Source: Paenibacillus borealis
Lineage (GTDB): Bacteria > Bacillota > Bacilli > Paenibacillales > Paenibacillaceae
DNA: 64,000 nt
Direction of reading: 5' to 3'
Assembly (NCBI RefSeq): GCF_000758665.1
Contig: NZ_CP009285.1
Span: 434,001 to 498,000, forward strand
Shown here: in pieces, positions 1 to 9,256 of the stretch
Layout of the letters: each line of letters starts with the position of its first letter
Numbering within the stretch: the first letter of the stretch is position 1
The notes under the pieces: model-generated
The model's database searches: none
What the model saw: the letters and a program-made list of their open reading frames with translations, nothing else
What the model was told of the DNA's origin: nothing
Made by a program: the position numbers and the translations under genes

Positions 1-2
1 CG

Positions 3-2975
3 AGTATGATTTTTGAGAAACAGGATTATCTTATTCTGTACAGCACCGGGGAATGGGAGAGTACCTACAAGCTGCTGGCCGAGGGAGCGGTCGACACGAC
101 GGGTCTCATGGCCATAACCGAGGAGAGAAAGCGGGATACCTTGTTCTCCAGACCTGTGCTGAGGAGCTATATTTCCGTCTATTCCCGCCAGGAGCTTAGT
201 GAAGAAGTGAAGCTGGACACGTTGAAAAATTATAAAATCGGTGTAGGCAGGGGACAGTATTCGGAAACTGTTCTGCAGAATAAGGTGGGGATCCCACCGT
301 CACAATACATAGAATATGCAACCGTACCTGAAGCAGTGGAGGCTTTGCGCAAAGGTGAAATTGATTTGCTGTTCGAGAATCAGGGGGTTGTTGATTATCT
401 GATTGTTGAGCAGGGGTTAACCGGGACTATTGTCCGTAAAATGAACAATCTCTATCCTCAGGATGTCGCTTATGGCATCAGCAAGTTAAAGCCGGAGCTG
501 GTGTCTTATGTGAATGCAAGACTTGAACGGCTGGAACGCTCCGGGGCATTCGAAGAGCTCTACCAGCAATACTTCATCGTTCACTCGGATTATCATCAGT
601 CAATGATCCGCAACAGAGTGATATCAGGAATTGCAATAGGTGCCATCCTGCTGGTTTTTGGCGCCGTTCTGCTCCGGATATATATAAGACGCCTGCGCCG
701 GACGATCCACTCCGAACAGGAATTCTTCGAGGATGTTATCGAGCACACCGGGATGATCGTATGGGCGGTACACGCGGACAAGCGGAGTGTCCGCTTCAAC
801 CAATATGCCGAGAAAATGACCGGACTTTCAGAGAAAGATGTGCTTGGCGTGAGTATCGATGAGCTGCCTGAACTTGAAGGCGGGGCGGCAGTGCTCCGGG
901 ATCTCCTCACCAAAGCGGTCTATCTCGATTATGTGACTAATGTGGAGCTGAAGCTTCCGGAGCATTCCCCGGAAGCCCATTGTTTCTCCATCCGCACCAC
1001 CCTGATCAAAGGGATGGACGATCAGGCGGAGGATATCTTCGTTCTGGTCGGACTTGATATCGATGAACGCAAACAAAATGAACTCAAGCTGCAGCTTAGT
1101 TACGATGAGCTGGAATCCACCTATGAGGAGCTGGCGGCAACTGAAGTTGAGCTGCAGGATCAGTTCAACAGGCTGGGTGTCAGTGAACGGCGGTTCCGTC
1201 TGGCTTCCGAAGGCTCAGGCGCATATATGTGGGAGCTCGACTGGAATAGCGGCTTCTACAAGCTCTCAGACCGCTGGTATGAAGTCATGGGCTATACCGA
1301 AGAAGAGATCAACTCCTTCGAAGGCGGGGTGCTCAGCATCATTCATCCGGATGATCAGGAGTCTGCGCGCAAAGCCAGACAGGAGCATCTTACCGGACTG
1401 ACTCCGATCTACGAAACCGAGTACCGGATGAAGACCAAAGATAACGTCTATGTCTGGTTTGAGGTGAGGGGTAAGGCAATTGTGGACCCGAGAGACCAGA
1501 TCGTGCTGTTCCTGGGTTCGTTGATCGACATCAGCAAGCGCAAACAGGCTGAGTTCAACCTGAACAACAGCTATCAGGAGCTTGAAGCTACATACGAGCA
1601 GCTTACGGCAACGCAGCAGGAGCTTGTAGGGCAATATGATATGCTGCTGGAGAATCAGAAGAACATGCACCGGCTGGCTTATGTGGATTCGCTCAGCAAT
1701 CTGCCGAACCGTATCTGTCTGCTGGAGACGATGGAGAATTATTTCCGCCGGCCGGGAGGAAGAGCAGCGCTGCTGTTCGTTGACACAGACAACTTCAAGT
1801 ATATTAATGATACGCTTGGACATAAATCCGGCGATATTCTAATCCGTAAGGCCAGTGAACGCCTGCAGTCGGTAGTCCGGGAAGGGGATATGCTCTCCCG
1901 GCTCGGCGGCGACGAATTTGTAGTGTTTCTCAAAGACATCGAGAGCCGCGTGGATGTACTGAATCTGGCCGAGGATATTATGCGCTCCTTCCGCAAGTCC
2001 TTCCTTATCGGTGAGAGCAACCTGTACGTCTCCTGCAGCATCGGTATCTCCTTCTATCCGGAGGACGGTGAAACGACAGAGGAAATTCTGAAGAACGCCG
2101 ATGTGGCGATGTACCGGGCCAAAGAAGAAGGAAAAAGCACTTACGTGGTTTATGATAAATCGATGCATACCGCATTTAATGAGCGGATGAATATTGAGAA
2201 GCATCTGCGGAGCGCAATGAACAACAATGAATTTGAGCTGCATTATCAGCCGCAGGTGCAGATTGAGACAGGGCTGATCTCAGGATTCGAGGCTTTGATC
2301 CGCTGGAACAGTCCGGTACTCGGATTTGTCTCCCCGCTCTCCTTCATCAAGATTGCCGAGGATTCCAGACTAATTATTTATATCGGGGAATGGGTGCTGC
2401 GGGAAGCCTGCAAATTCATGAACAGCATCCACCAGCTTACCGGAATATCTTATAAAATATCCGTAAATATCTCCATAATTCAGCTGCTGCAGGATGATTT
2501 CGTGGAAATTGTGCTGGATAGTCTGGAAGAGAGCGGCCTTGCGCCAAGCAGTCTGGAGCTGGAAATTACGGAATCCATCTTCATGGAATCGTTCGAGAGC
2601 ACCGTCAGCAAGCTGGAATTCCTTAAGTCGCGCGGCATCCGGATTGCCTTGGATGATTTCGGAACGGGTTATTCATCCTTAAGCTATCTTCAGCAGCTGC
2701 CAATCTCCACACTCAAAATGGACAAAATTTTCATTGATTCCCTCGCGGATAAAGCCTACAGTGAGTCTTTTGTCCAGACGATCATTATCCTGGGTCATAA
2801 GATGGGCCTGGATGTTGTAGCCGAGGGCGTGGAGGATGCCAGTCAGCTGGCTTTCCTCAAGGAATCGAATTGTGACAAGGTTCAGGGCTACCTGATCAGC
2901 CGGCCGGTTCCGCAGCGCAAAGTGATTGAACTGCTCGTGCCGCAGAAGCGTTATGAAGTAGATCATCTGAATTAG
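3..2975 (+). CDS. GGDEF-EAL c-di-GMP signalling protein with periplasmic-binding sensor, 5' truncated
   Basis: Makes and/or degrades c-di-GMP at the membrane. The frame is open at the window edge, so the N-terminus is missing; numbering here is from the first Met at nt 6. Residues 1-195 resemble a bacterial solute-binding family 3 sensor domain that starts mid-fold, so the signal peptide and first strands lie outside. A membrane helix follows (about 203-225), then two PAS domains joined by coiled coils (about 240-360 and 395-515). The cyclase domain has an intact GGDEF near residue 633 and an RxxD inhibitory site (REGD) five residues before it. The EAL domain (about 745-985) keeps EAL, the NISI asparagine, ELEITES, DDFGTGYSSL, KMDK and AEGVE. 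Both active sites look complete, so the net activity cannot be predicted. Confidence 0.93.
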   Translation, partial: SMIFEKQDYLILYSTGEWESTYKLLAEGAVDTTGLMAITEERKRDTLFSRPVLRSYISVYSRQELSEEVKLDTLKNYKIGVGRGQYSETVLQNKVGIPPSQYIEYATVPEAVEALRKGEIDLLFENQGVVDYLIVEQGLTGTIVRKMNNLYPQDVAYGISKLKPELVSYVNARLERLERSGAFEELYQQYFIVHSDYHQSMIRNRVISGIAIGAILLVFGAVLLRIYIRRLRRTIHSEQEFFEDVIEHTGMIVWAVHADKRSVRFNQYAEKMTGLSEKDVLGVSIDELPELEGGAAVLRDLLTKAVYLDYVTNVELKLPEHSPEAHCFSIRTTLIKGMDDQAEDIFVLVGLDIDERKQNELKLQLSYDELESTYEELAATEVELQDQFNRLGVSERRFRLASEGSGAYMWELDWNSGFYKLSDRWYEVMGYTEEEINSFEGGVLSIIHPDDQESARKARQEHLTGLTPIYETEYRMKTKDNVYVWFEVRGKAIVDPRDQIVLFLGSLIDISKRKQAEFNLNNSYQELEATYEQLTATQQELVGQYDMLLENQKNMHRLAYVDSLSNLPNRICLLETMENYFRRPGGRAALLFVDTDNFKYINDTLGHKSGDILIRKASERLQSVVREGDMLSRLGGDEFVVFLKDIESRVDVLNLAEDIMRSFRKSFLIGESNLYVSCSIGISFYPEDGETTEEILKNADVAMYRAKEEGKSTYVVYDKSMHTAFNERMNIEKHLRSAMNNNEFELHYQPQVQIETGLISGFEALIRWNSPVLGFVSPLSFIKIAEDSRLIIYIGEWVLREACKFMNSIHQLTGISYKISVNISIIQLLQDDFVEIVLDSLEESGLAPSSLELEITESIFMESFESTVSKLEFLKSRGIRIALDDFGTGYSSLSYLQQLPISTLKMDKIFIDSLADKAYSESFVQTIIILGHKMGLDVVAEGVEDASQLAFLKESNCDKVQGYLISRPVPQRKVIELLVPQKRYEVDHLN

Positions 2976-2985
2976 AGCCTATATA

Positions 2986-3036
2986 GTAAAAGCGGGTCCA
3001 GGGCATAGAGTACTATGCACGTGGACCCGCTTTTTT
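2986..3036. terminator. bidirectional terminator between convergent c-di-GMP genes
   Basis: A 13-bp stem (AAAAGCGGGTCCA with TGGACCCGCTTTT) encloses an inner hairpin (GCATAG/CTATGC). There are T-runs on both strands. It lies between the convergent genes ending at 2975 and 3038 and can serve both. Confidence 0.88.
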
Positions 3037-3037
3037 A

Positions 3038-4132
3038 CTAGAAGATAACAATTTTGTTCTTGCCTGTTTTTTTGGCTTCATACAGGGCATCGTCCGCCTG
3101 CTGAAAAGTGGAACTCTTCGAATCCGCTCCATTATAATCATGCATTCCGATGCTGACGGTAACCGATTTATTCTCCATTTCGCTGATGGGCAGGCCGGCA
3201 ATTCCGGTTAGGATCCTGTCCATAATCCGCTCAGAATCCTCCAGCGGCTTGGCAGTCAGAATGATTACGAATTCTTCACCGCCGTAACGGGCTGCGAAGT
3301 CATCCGATCCGATATTCTTTAGCATTACGGCAGCCACCTGCTTCAGTACAATGTCGCCAACCCAGTGTCCGTACAAGTCATTAACTTTCTTGAAATTGTC
3401 GATATCCACAACAGCCAGCTGCATGGGAAAAGGATTGTTCTGCTGATGCTCAATCAGCCAGCCCAGGTATTCATGAAAGGTCTTGTGATTGTACAAATCG
3501 GTCAAGGGGTCAATCTTGGACAGCCTGTCCATAATAATATTCTGGATGCGCAGGTCCTGCTCCGATTTCACCGAATTCTCCAGCGACCGCATCAGATCCC
3601 GGCCCCGCGCAATGACACCGAACCCGGCCAGGGAAGTTCCTGCGAAGATCAGGGCTATAATGATGTTCTGGATGCGCAGCGTGTAATCATAAGTGGCCGT
3701 ATTAAGGAACAGCATAATGATATAGAGCAGACAAATAGCAGAAGAAGCTTTCAGGTAATTGTCCTTCAGATAGATCATCGATACCAGTAGCGGAAGCAGC
3801 ATAATCAGCGGCTTCACATGATACTCCGTGCTAAGATTCATAATCATCAGAATGCCGTACAGGTGGCTTGCAACAATAATTGAGAATTCGGACATCAGCG
3901 GTTTCCATTTATGTACAACTTCCAGAATCAGAAGCAAGACGAGCAGGATAGAATCGGGAATCAGGATGTGGTTAATGATGTATTGCCCGCCGGAAAGCTC
4001 GGGCCGGTGGCCCCACATGGATAAGGAAACAAATAATTGGCTTGCCAGATAAACAAACAGTACCATCCAAAAGGTATTGAGGAGGACGCGGTTCCAGTAA
4101 ATTTGGCGAGGAGTTGGCGGCGGGATGTGCAT
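3038..4132 (-). CDS. membrane diguanylate cyclase (GGDEF)
   Basis: A 364-residue protein predicted to make c-di-GMP from two GTP at the membrane. The N-terminal half (about 15-190) is hydrophobic, with around six helices, and is not a sensor family I can name. The C-terminal GGDEF domain (about 205-364) has the DPLTDLYNHKTF start, the DIDNFKKVND metal site and an intact GGEEF near residue 282. The position of the RxxD inhibitory site reads GSDD, so product inhibition at that site is probably absent, unlike the neighbouring GGDEF-EAL protein. It is transcribed alone and converges on the neighbour through a shared terminator. Confidence 0.92.
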   Translation of the reverse strand: MHIPPPTPRQIYWNRVLLNTFWMVLFVYLASQLFVSLSMWGHRPELSGGQYIINHILIPDSILLVLLLILEVVHKWKPLMSEFSIIVASHLYGILMIMNLSTEYHVKPLIMLLPLLVSMIYLKDNYLKASSAICLLYIIMLFLNTATYDYTLRIQNIIIALIFAGTSLAGFGVIARGRDLMRSLENSVKSEQDLRIQNIIMDRLSKIDPLTDLYNHKTFHEYLGWLIEHQQNNPFPMQLAVVDIDNFKKVNDLYGHWVGDIVLKQVAAVMLKNIGSDDFAARYGGEEFVIILTAKPLEDSERIMDRILTGIAGLPISEMENKSVTVSIGMHDYNGADSKSSTFQQADDALYEAKKTGKNKIVIF

Positions 4133-4307
4133 AAGATGTTCCTCTTTTCCAGTGGCAATATACTTATATATTCGACAATTACCCCGTTTTTCCTTTCCTA
4201 GCCCGACACTGCGATTAATGTTCGTGTTTGAACGATTAAATCTAGGTATTTATAGCTATTCATTCTAATATATTGATTTAAACACGAATTATTAATGCGG
4301 TTTATCC

Positions 4308-4336
4308 TTGACACATTCGCATAATTTCTGTAGAAT
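4308..4336 (+). promoter_or_regulatory. sigma-A promoter of the purine riboswitch transcript
   Basis: A perfect TTGACA (4308-4313) is followed after 17 bp by TAGAAT (4331-4336). Transcription would start near 4343, about 20 nt before the riboswitch stem P1. Confidence 0.85.
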
Positions 4337-4364
4337 TCCAATTGGCTCATAATATTGGGCTAAG

Positions 4365-4435
4365 CTGTTCGTATATCCTCAATGATAAGGTTTGGGGGTT
4401 TCTACAGGGGACCGTAAATTCCTGGCTACGAATAG
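4365..4435 (+). promoter_or_regulatory. purine (guanine-class) riboswitch
   Basis: P1 is formed by CTGTTCGTA (4365-4373) and TACGAATAG (4427-4435). P2 pairs CCTCAA with TTGGGG, and P3 pairs CAGGGG with TTCCTG. The conserved core is present: TATA in J1/2, GATAAGG in loop 2, GTTTCTAC in J2/3 and ACCGTAAA in loop 3. The specificity base in J3/1 (position 74 of xpt) is C at 4426, which pairs with guanine; adenine aptamers have U. A hairpin at 4431-4454 overlaps the 3' strand of P1 and may be part of the expression platform, but I do not see a clear terminator before the gene. Confidence 0.88.
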
Positions 4436-4571
4436 GGTGCATTTTGCATACCTATGAAGAGGTCGGGATTTTTGTGCTGGTCACGTAATTGAAATTTCTA
4501 TTTATCGCAGAAACGGATTGTGCCTTATCAACTGCGGGAAGCCGTTTCATCCTGGGAGGAACAGAGAACAT

Positions 4572-6035
4572 ATGAGTAAATATGATGTGATTGTTGTTGG
4601 AGCCGGTCCGGCCGGAATATTCGCCTGCTATGAATTGACACTTAAAGCGCCTGAGCTGAAGGTCCTGCTGGTAGACAAGGGACATGATATTTACCGCCGC
4701 AATTGCCCGATTCTGGAGGAGAAAATCAAGCTATGCCCGCCGGCTTCGGGCCGCAAGGAATTCGCCGGATGTCTGCCGGCCTGTTCGATTACTGCAGGTT
4801 TTGGCGGTGCAGGTGCGTATAGTGACGGCAAATTCAACATCACGACCGAATTCGGCGGCTGGATGACTGATTATCTGCCTCCTTCCAGGGTGATGGAGCT
4901 GATTGAGTATGTGGACGGCATTAACCTGGAGCATGGGGCAACACCGGTAATTACCGATCCGACAACCGAGAGCATCCGCGGGATTGAGCAGCGGGGATAT
5001 GCGGCAGGGCTTAAGCTGCTGCGGGCGCAGGTCCGCCACCTGGGAACAGAACAGAACCTGGAAATCCTGAAATCCATATATGAATATTTGCGGACACGCA
5101 TTGATATGCTGTACAAGACTGAGGTAGAGGATATTGTTACCGTTAAGGAGAACGATGTTCACCGGATTACGGGCATCACTCTCAAGAATGGTGAGAGCCA
5201 CGAGGCGGATCAGGTGATGATTGCGCCCGGACGTGACGGATCTGCCTGGCTGACCGCGGTGCTGAAGAAACGCCGGCTCAAAATGTATAATAACCAGGTC
5301 GATGTTGGGGTGCGCGTAGAAACCTCTGATGTAGTCATGCGGGAGATTAACGAACATCTCTATGAGGGGAAATTCATCTTCAATACTTCCGTGGGTACAC
5401 GGGTCCGCACCTTCTGCAGTAATCCGTCTGGACATGTTGTTGTGGAGAATCACAGCGGAGTTATGGCGGCGAATGGACACTCCTACAAGGACCCGGCACT
5501 AGGCTCAAAGAACACCAACTTTGCGCTGCTGGTCTCCCATACCTTCACCGAGCCGTTCGATAAGCCAAACGAATACGCCCGGGAAATCTGTAAGCGGGCT
5601 AACGATTTGTCCAGCGGCGGAGTTATCGTGCAGAAATATGGCGATATCCTGCGCGGCCGCCGCTCCACGGAGACACGGATCAAGGAAGGGTTCCTGGAGC
5701 CTACGCTGAAGGAAGCGGTGCCTGGCGATCTGGGATTGGTCCTGCCGTACATCACGATGAAGAGCCTGATTGAAATGGTCGAGGCGCTGGAGAAGGTAAC
5801 ACCGGGTATTGCCTCCGAACATACGCTGTTCTACGGAGTTGAAGCGAAGTTCTATTCTGCCCGTCCTAAGCTGACAGAGCAATTCGAGACCGAAATCTCC
5901 GGGCTCTACTGCGGCGGCGACGGTGCAGGGATTACCCGGGGGCTTGCGCAGGCCGGAGCGGCCGGAGTGTGGATTGCCCGGGCGATGCTGGCCAAGAACA
6001 AACAAGAGGGCAACGTACAACCGGCAGTTCTATAG
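4572..6035 (+). CDS. NAD(P)/FAD-dependent oxidoreductase under purine riboswitch
   Basis: A 487-residue flavoprotein of the uncharacterised FAD-dependent dehydrogenase type. The N-terminus is a Rossmann dinucleotide fold (VVGAGPAGIFACYEL), followed by a cysteine-containing segment GCLPACSITAGFGGAGAYS near residues 75-95. The C-terminal FAD-contacting stretch includes GLYCGGDGAGITRGLAQAG. The start at 4572 follows GGGAGG at 4554-4559; an in-frame ATG at 4518 lacks a ribosome site and falls in the leader. The upstream guanine riboswitch predicts repression when guanine is abundant, so a link to purine salvage or catabolism is likely. The substrate is unknown. Confidence 0.85.
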   Translation: MSKYDVIVVGAGPAGIFACYELTLKAPELKVLLVDKGHDIYRRNCPILEEKIKLCPPASGRKEFAGCLPACSITAGFGGAGAYSDGKFNITTEFGGWMTDYLPPSRVMELIEYVDGINLEHGATPVITDPTTESIRGIEQRGYAAGLKLLRAQVRHLGTEQNLEILKSIYEYLRTRIDMLYKTEVEDIVTVKENDVHRITGITLKNGESHEADQVMIAPGRDGSAWLTAVLKKRRLKMYNNQVDVGVRVETSDVVMREINEHLYEGKFIFNTSVGTRVRTFCSNPSGHVVVENHSGVMAANGHSYKDPALGSKNTNFALLVSHTFTEPFDKPNEYAREICKRANDLSSGGVIVQKYGDILRGRRSTETRIKEGFLEPTLKEAVPGDLGLVLPYITMKSLIEMVEALEKVTPGIASEHTLFYGVEAKFYSARPKLTEQFETEISGLYCGGDGAGITRGLAQAGAAGVWIARAMLAKNKQEGNVQPAVL

Positions 6036-6056
6036 AACTGCCCGGGTGGATGTCAG

Positions 6057-6107
6057 AAGGACAGCCTTACACGCAGAAGCTGCGGTGTGTACGGCTGTCC
6101 TTTTTTT
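6057..6107 (+). terminator. intrinsic terminator of the FAD oxidoreductase transcript
   Basis: The stem AAGGACAGCC (6057-6066) pairs with GGCTGTCCTT (6093-6102), with an inner imperfect hairpin, followed by seven T. Confidence 0.9.
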
Positions 6108-6550
6108 GAGGTTAGATGTTGGAGTCTGAGCCTCCCCGGCCGCCCCGGCCGCCCCAGCCTTCCCAGCCTTTTGCAGCCTCCCGCAGCCAATGCATCATTT
6201 ATTCAACTGTTTTACAAGTTGGACGAGTCTGGGGAATATGCGGGAGTGAAAAAAGTTGGGATAAGTTAGTTTGAAAGGTAGGTGGGGCAGAATAGATGGA
6301 TTTCCTCCACTTGTTGATGAGCGAAAAGGTGCTGTCAAACCAATAGATGGATAAAGAACACTTAAATTATCCAAATTCAGCCAAAGTAGCGAAAACTAAC
6401 ATAAATAAGTGCTGTTAATCCACTTGTTTCCGTTCATTCGTAAGAAACGGGCAAATTAAGATACGTTTATCCACTTGTTGTAGCAGGCGCGGGTCGCGGC
6501 GGATTAGGGGGACGGAACCAACGGATAACTGTGCGGCATTCCTCGCAGCT

Positions 6551-6787
6551 TCCTCGCTGCATGTTCAACGCTCTGGTGTCCTCGCCGCATGTTTAACTCT
6601 GTTGTCCTCGCTGCATGTTCAACTCTCTGGCTTCCTCGCCACGTGTTCAACTCCTTAGCGTCCTCGCCGCATGTTGAACTCTCTGGTGTCCTCGCCATGT
6701 GTTCAACTCTCTGGTGTCCTCGCCACGTGTTCAACTCTCTGGTGTCCTGCCGCATGTTCAACGCCCTGGCGTCTTCGCCGCCTCCCT
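6551..6787. repeat. 28-bp tandem repeat, about eight copies
   Basis: Units of the form CTCGCCACGTGTTCAACTCT plus CTGGTGTC follow each other at exactly 28 bp over most of the array; one unit is 26 bp and the last is 27 bp. The period is not a multiple of three, so the open frames that cross it on both strands are not credible genes. The rest of the gap 6108-6830 has GC-rich CCCCGGCCG/CCCCAGCC runs (6130-6180) and a stretch repeating GGATAA/ATCCACTTG (6290-6480), but no gene that I can support. Confidence 0.85.
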
Positions 6788-6833
6788 TTTCTTCTTTATA
6801 CACGCCGTAAGTGGGGGATGGCTATAGAAATGG

Positions 6834-6862
6834 TTTCCTTATTTTTACTCCGCTGATATAAT
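6834..6862 (+). promoter_or_regulatory. extended -10 promoter of the chemoreceptor-like gene
   Basis: TATAAT at 6857-6862 is preceded by TG one base upstream (6854-6855), forming an extended -10. The -35 (TTTCCT, 6834-6839) is weak, as expected for that class. It is 42 bp before the start codon. Confidence 0.6.
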
Positions 6863-6903
6863 GTTAGAATACATAACATGATAGAGTGGAGTGAACGTGG
6901 AAG

Positions 6904-8421
6904 ATGGGTATTCGCCGGGGTAAGGCCGTTCTAGTCGTTGTTTTGCTGCTGCTTGTAGGTGTGTACAGTTTATGGATTGACATGTACTGGATGCATAAGG
7001 TTATTTATCTGCTGCTAATGGCAGCGCTCGGCGGACTTGCGCTGGACAGCTATCACGGCGGAGTGCTCAAGGACCGGCAGCTGGCCGAATCCCGGGGCAA
7101 GGTGGAGCTGCTGGGCAATGAGATTGTTGTCACCTCGGACCGGCTGCATGGGGCGCTGGAGGAAATCAGCCGCCATACGGAAGGGCTTCAGCAGACAGCA
7201 GATTACTCACATGCGTATGAAGTGGATTTGCAGACGCGCAGTAACGAGGCCAAGGCTAATATCGAGGGTGCTTTTGCTACCATGGGCGGAGTGTCGGCGG
7301 TGACACAGCATATAGAGGAAGTAACCGGAAAGCTGGGGGCAACCATGCAGGCGACCCGCTCAGGAATGGCCGAGATGGTGGATTCGCTGAAGAATACAGA
7401 TGAGGTTATGGAGGAGCTTCAGGAGCAAAGCGGCGATATGCTGAATAAATTCACGACGCTTAGCGGGCATCTTGCCATGGTGGAGGAGATTAACTCGCTG
7501 ATTGTCGGCATTGTCAACGAAACCTCACTGCTGGCACTCAACGCTTCTATTGAAGCTGCGCGGGCGGGTGAGCAAGGGCGGGGCTTCGCGGTAGTAGCTA
7601 GCCGTATCAGACAGCTCGCTGATCAAAGCCGGAGTTCCGTGGACCGGTCCACAGAGGTACTGCTCGATATCAATAACGGAGTACGGCAGGTGCTGGAGTC
7701 AGTTACGAAGGAGCAGTCGGCAGTAGAGCATGGCGTGAATGAAGTGGCCACCGTGAAGCGGCGACTCGGCGATATCTCGGACAGAATAGAAGAGGTGGGG
7801 ACGGCGGTAACTGAATCGGTCGCTGCGGCTGCGCGGCAGAGCAAGCTGATTGATGAGGTGACAGGCGAACTCAGCGGTGCAGTGAGTATTGTCAACGAGA
7901 CAATTGCAGGTGTAGACCTGACGCTGGAGCAGGTCACCCGTCAGCGGACACAGATCGGCCAGCTGAATCAGATCAGCGCCAGTCTGCTCACGGAATCGCA
8001 GGCTTTGCAGCAATCTGTGAACTCAATTGCAGGACGTGAGGTGGTTGAGATGAGCGGGTATGCGGAGCGCCTGCAGGAGATGCAGCTATTGCTGGAGGAC
8101 CTCTCAGCTAAGCGGGAGCTATATTCTCCGGATGCAGACAGCCATAGCAGCGTTCTTACCGCCTGTATCCGTAAGGTGCCGGATGTGCAGGCGATCTGGT
8201 CCAACCGCACGGACGGCACATTCATCTTCTCCGAGCCTGCGGCAGGCCTCATGAATGCCAAACGCCGCGACTGGTGGAACGGGGCGATGAATGAGGGGCA
8301 GTACGTCTCGCAGCCGTATGTTTCGGCGATAACCAAACGTTCCTGCATTACGCTAGCCAGAGCGATTAAGGATGGACACGGAGAGATTGTGGGGGTCGTG
8401 GGGATAGATCTGGCGGTGTAG
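6904..8421 (+). CDS. methyl-accepting chemotaxis-like protein with C-terminal PDC/Cache segment
   Basis: A 505-residue signal transducer. Two membrane helices lie at the very N-terminus (about 7-24 and 29-45), separated by only a few residues, so there is no extracellular sensor. A coiled-coil methyl-accepting region follows, with the hairpin-tip signature [20 protein letters not shown] near residues 205-225. The C-terminal 100 residues ([41 protein letters not shown]) resemble the membrane-proximal half of a PDC/dCache ligand domain, here placed on the cytoplasmic side. It probably couples an intracellular signal to a CheA-type kinase or to another partner. No che genes are in the window. 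Confidence 0.85.
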   Translation: MGIRRGKAVLVVVLLLLVGVYSLWIDMYWMHKVIYLLLMAALGGLALDSYHGGVLKDRQLAESRGKVELLGNEIVVTSDRLHGALEEISRHTEGLQQTADYSHAYEVDLQTRSNEAKANIEGAFATMGGVSAVTQHIEEVTGKLGATMQATRSGMAEMVDSLKNTDEVMEELQEQSGDMLNKFTTLSGHLAMVEEINSLIVGIVNETSLLALNASIEAARAGEQGRGFAVVASRIRQLADQSRSSVDRSTEVLLDINNGVRQVLESVTKEQSAVEHGVNEVATVKRRLGDISDRIEEVGTAVTESVAAAARQSKLIDEVTGELSGAVSIVNETIAGVDLTLEQVTRQRTQIGQLNQISASLLTESQALQQSVNSIAGREVVEMSGYAERLQEMQLLLEDLSAKRELYSPDADSHSSVLTACIRKVPDVQAIWSNRTDGTFIFSEPAAGLMNAKRRDWWNGAMNEGQYVSQPYVSAITKRSCITLARAIKDGHGEIVGVVGIDLAV

Positions 8422-8454
8422 ACTGAGCGTTAGCATATACATACTTGTGTGGTG

Positions 8455-8503
8455 AAAAGAGCAGCAGGCGGCCCCTGATCAGGGAGAATCTGCTGCTCTT
8501 CTT
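8455..8503 (+). terminator. hairpin terminator between convergent genes
   Basis: AAGAGCAGCA (8457-8466) pairs with TGCTGCTCTT (8491-8500). The A-rich left flank and the CTTCTTT right flank make it usable in both directions, though the T-run is imperfect. Confidence 0.6.
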
Positions 8504-8528
8504 TGGATTACGCGATATTCCGCAAAGA

Positions 8529-9107
8529 TTAGGTGGCGTCAGCCGGGAGGCTGCGCAGCCCGCTCCAGATGCTCTGCCAGTTCTTCCCGGCAATGCGCTT
8601 CTCATAGACAGGCAGCAGATGCGGACGGGCTGCGAAGTAAGGCGAAGGCCGCAATGCCAGATGAATGACATCCGTAATTCCATGAGGTGCGGCCAGGATC
8701 AGCTGCCCGTCCCCGCTCAGGGTGAGCCCGAGTGCCGTCGCTGTCTCAGGGAATTTGGACATGCCGTCTGTGGAGGAGTGATAAGGCGGCAGGTTATTGA
8801 CGGTATGCATTCTGGCCTGGTTCTTGACCGACCAGGGGATACCGGGATGCCGTTTCTTCAGCTGTGCTTCCCATGATTTCTCCGCTTCCTCCCGCAGGTC
8901 GCCGGGGTCATAGTAGATGACATCAATATCCGCGAGCGGTGTTCTCTCCGTAAACCCATGCTGCACATCCCAGATCTTTGAACGCACAAATCCGGCGCAG
9001 ACCCACCAGTCCGGCAAATGCAACGTTCCGGCGGTCTTCAGAATATCCATCATCCAGGCATCTTCCTTCACCAGCCGGAGAATGTCTGCTTCACTGGTTA
9101 GTATCAT
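8529..9107 (-). CDS. nucleotidyltransferase-like protein (NTP_transf_6/DUF925 type)
   Basis: A 192-residue soluble protein. It matches what I know of the nucleotidyltransferase-like family, with WVCAGFVRSKIWD near residue 37 (turn before the active site) and a DIDVIYYD acidic motif near residue 65, which would hold the metal-binding aspartates. Later conserved landmarks are WSVKNQARMH and ALGLTL. Family members are mostly uncharacterised, so no substrate is proposed. I chose ATG at 9107, preceded by AAGAAGAGA, over an ATG 45 bp upstream with no ribosome site. It is a single gene, convergent with the chemoreceptor. Confidence 0.82.
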   Translation of the reverse strand: MILTSEADILRLVKEDAWMMDILKTAGTLHLPDWWVCAGFVRSKIWDVQHGFTERTPLADIDVIYYDPGDLREEAEKSWEAQLKKRHPGIPWSVKNQARMHTVNNLPPYHSSTDGMSKFPETATALGLTLSGDGQLILAAPHGITDVIHLALRPSPYFAARPHLLPVYEKRIAGKNWQSIWSGLRSLPADAT

Positions 9108-9256
9108 CGTATAATCTCTTCTTTCTCTGCTGAAATGAAGACAATAATCCATTATAGCCCGGATGGAGCGGAAAGTGTATGCTGCGCAGAGGGCCTTTTT
9201 TTCTGAAAAATAAGGCTTTATAATGGACCGATAGATTGTCCTATGGAGGCTTGAAT

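Noticed and set aside
1266..1823. A 185-codon minus-strand frame inside the GGDEF-EAL gene
   Set aside because: It is opposite conserved PAS and GGDEF coding sequence and has no family features.
4431..4454. Terminator of the purine riboswitch
   Set aside because: The ATAGG/CCTAT hairpin lacks a following T-run. It may be an expression-platform element, so it is mentioned there but not called a terminator.
6504..6810. Open frames through the 28-bp repeats on both strands
   Set aside because: A 28-bp period shifts the frame each unit, so the repeated peptide sequence is accidental; no ribosome sites.
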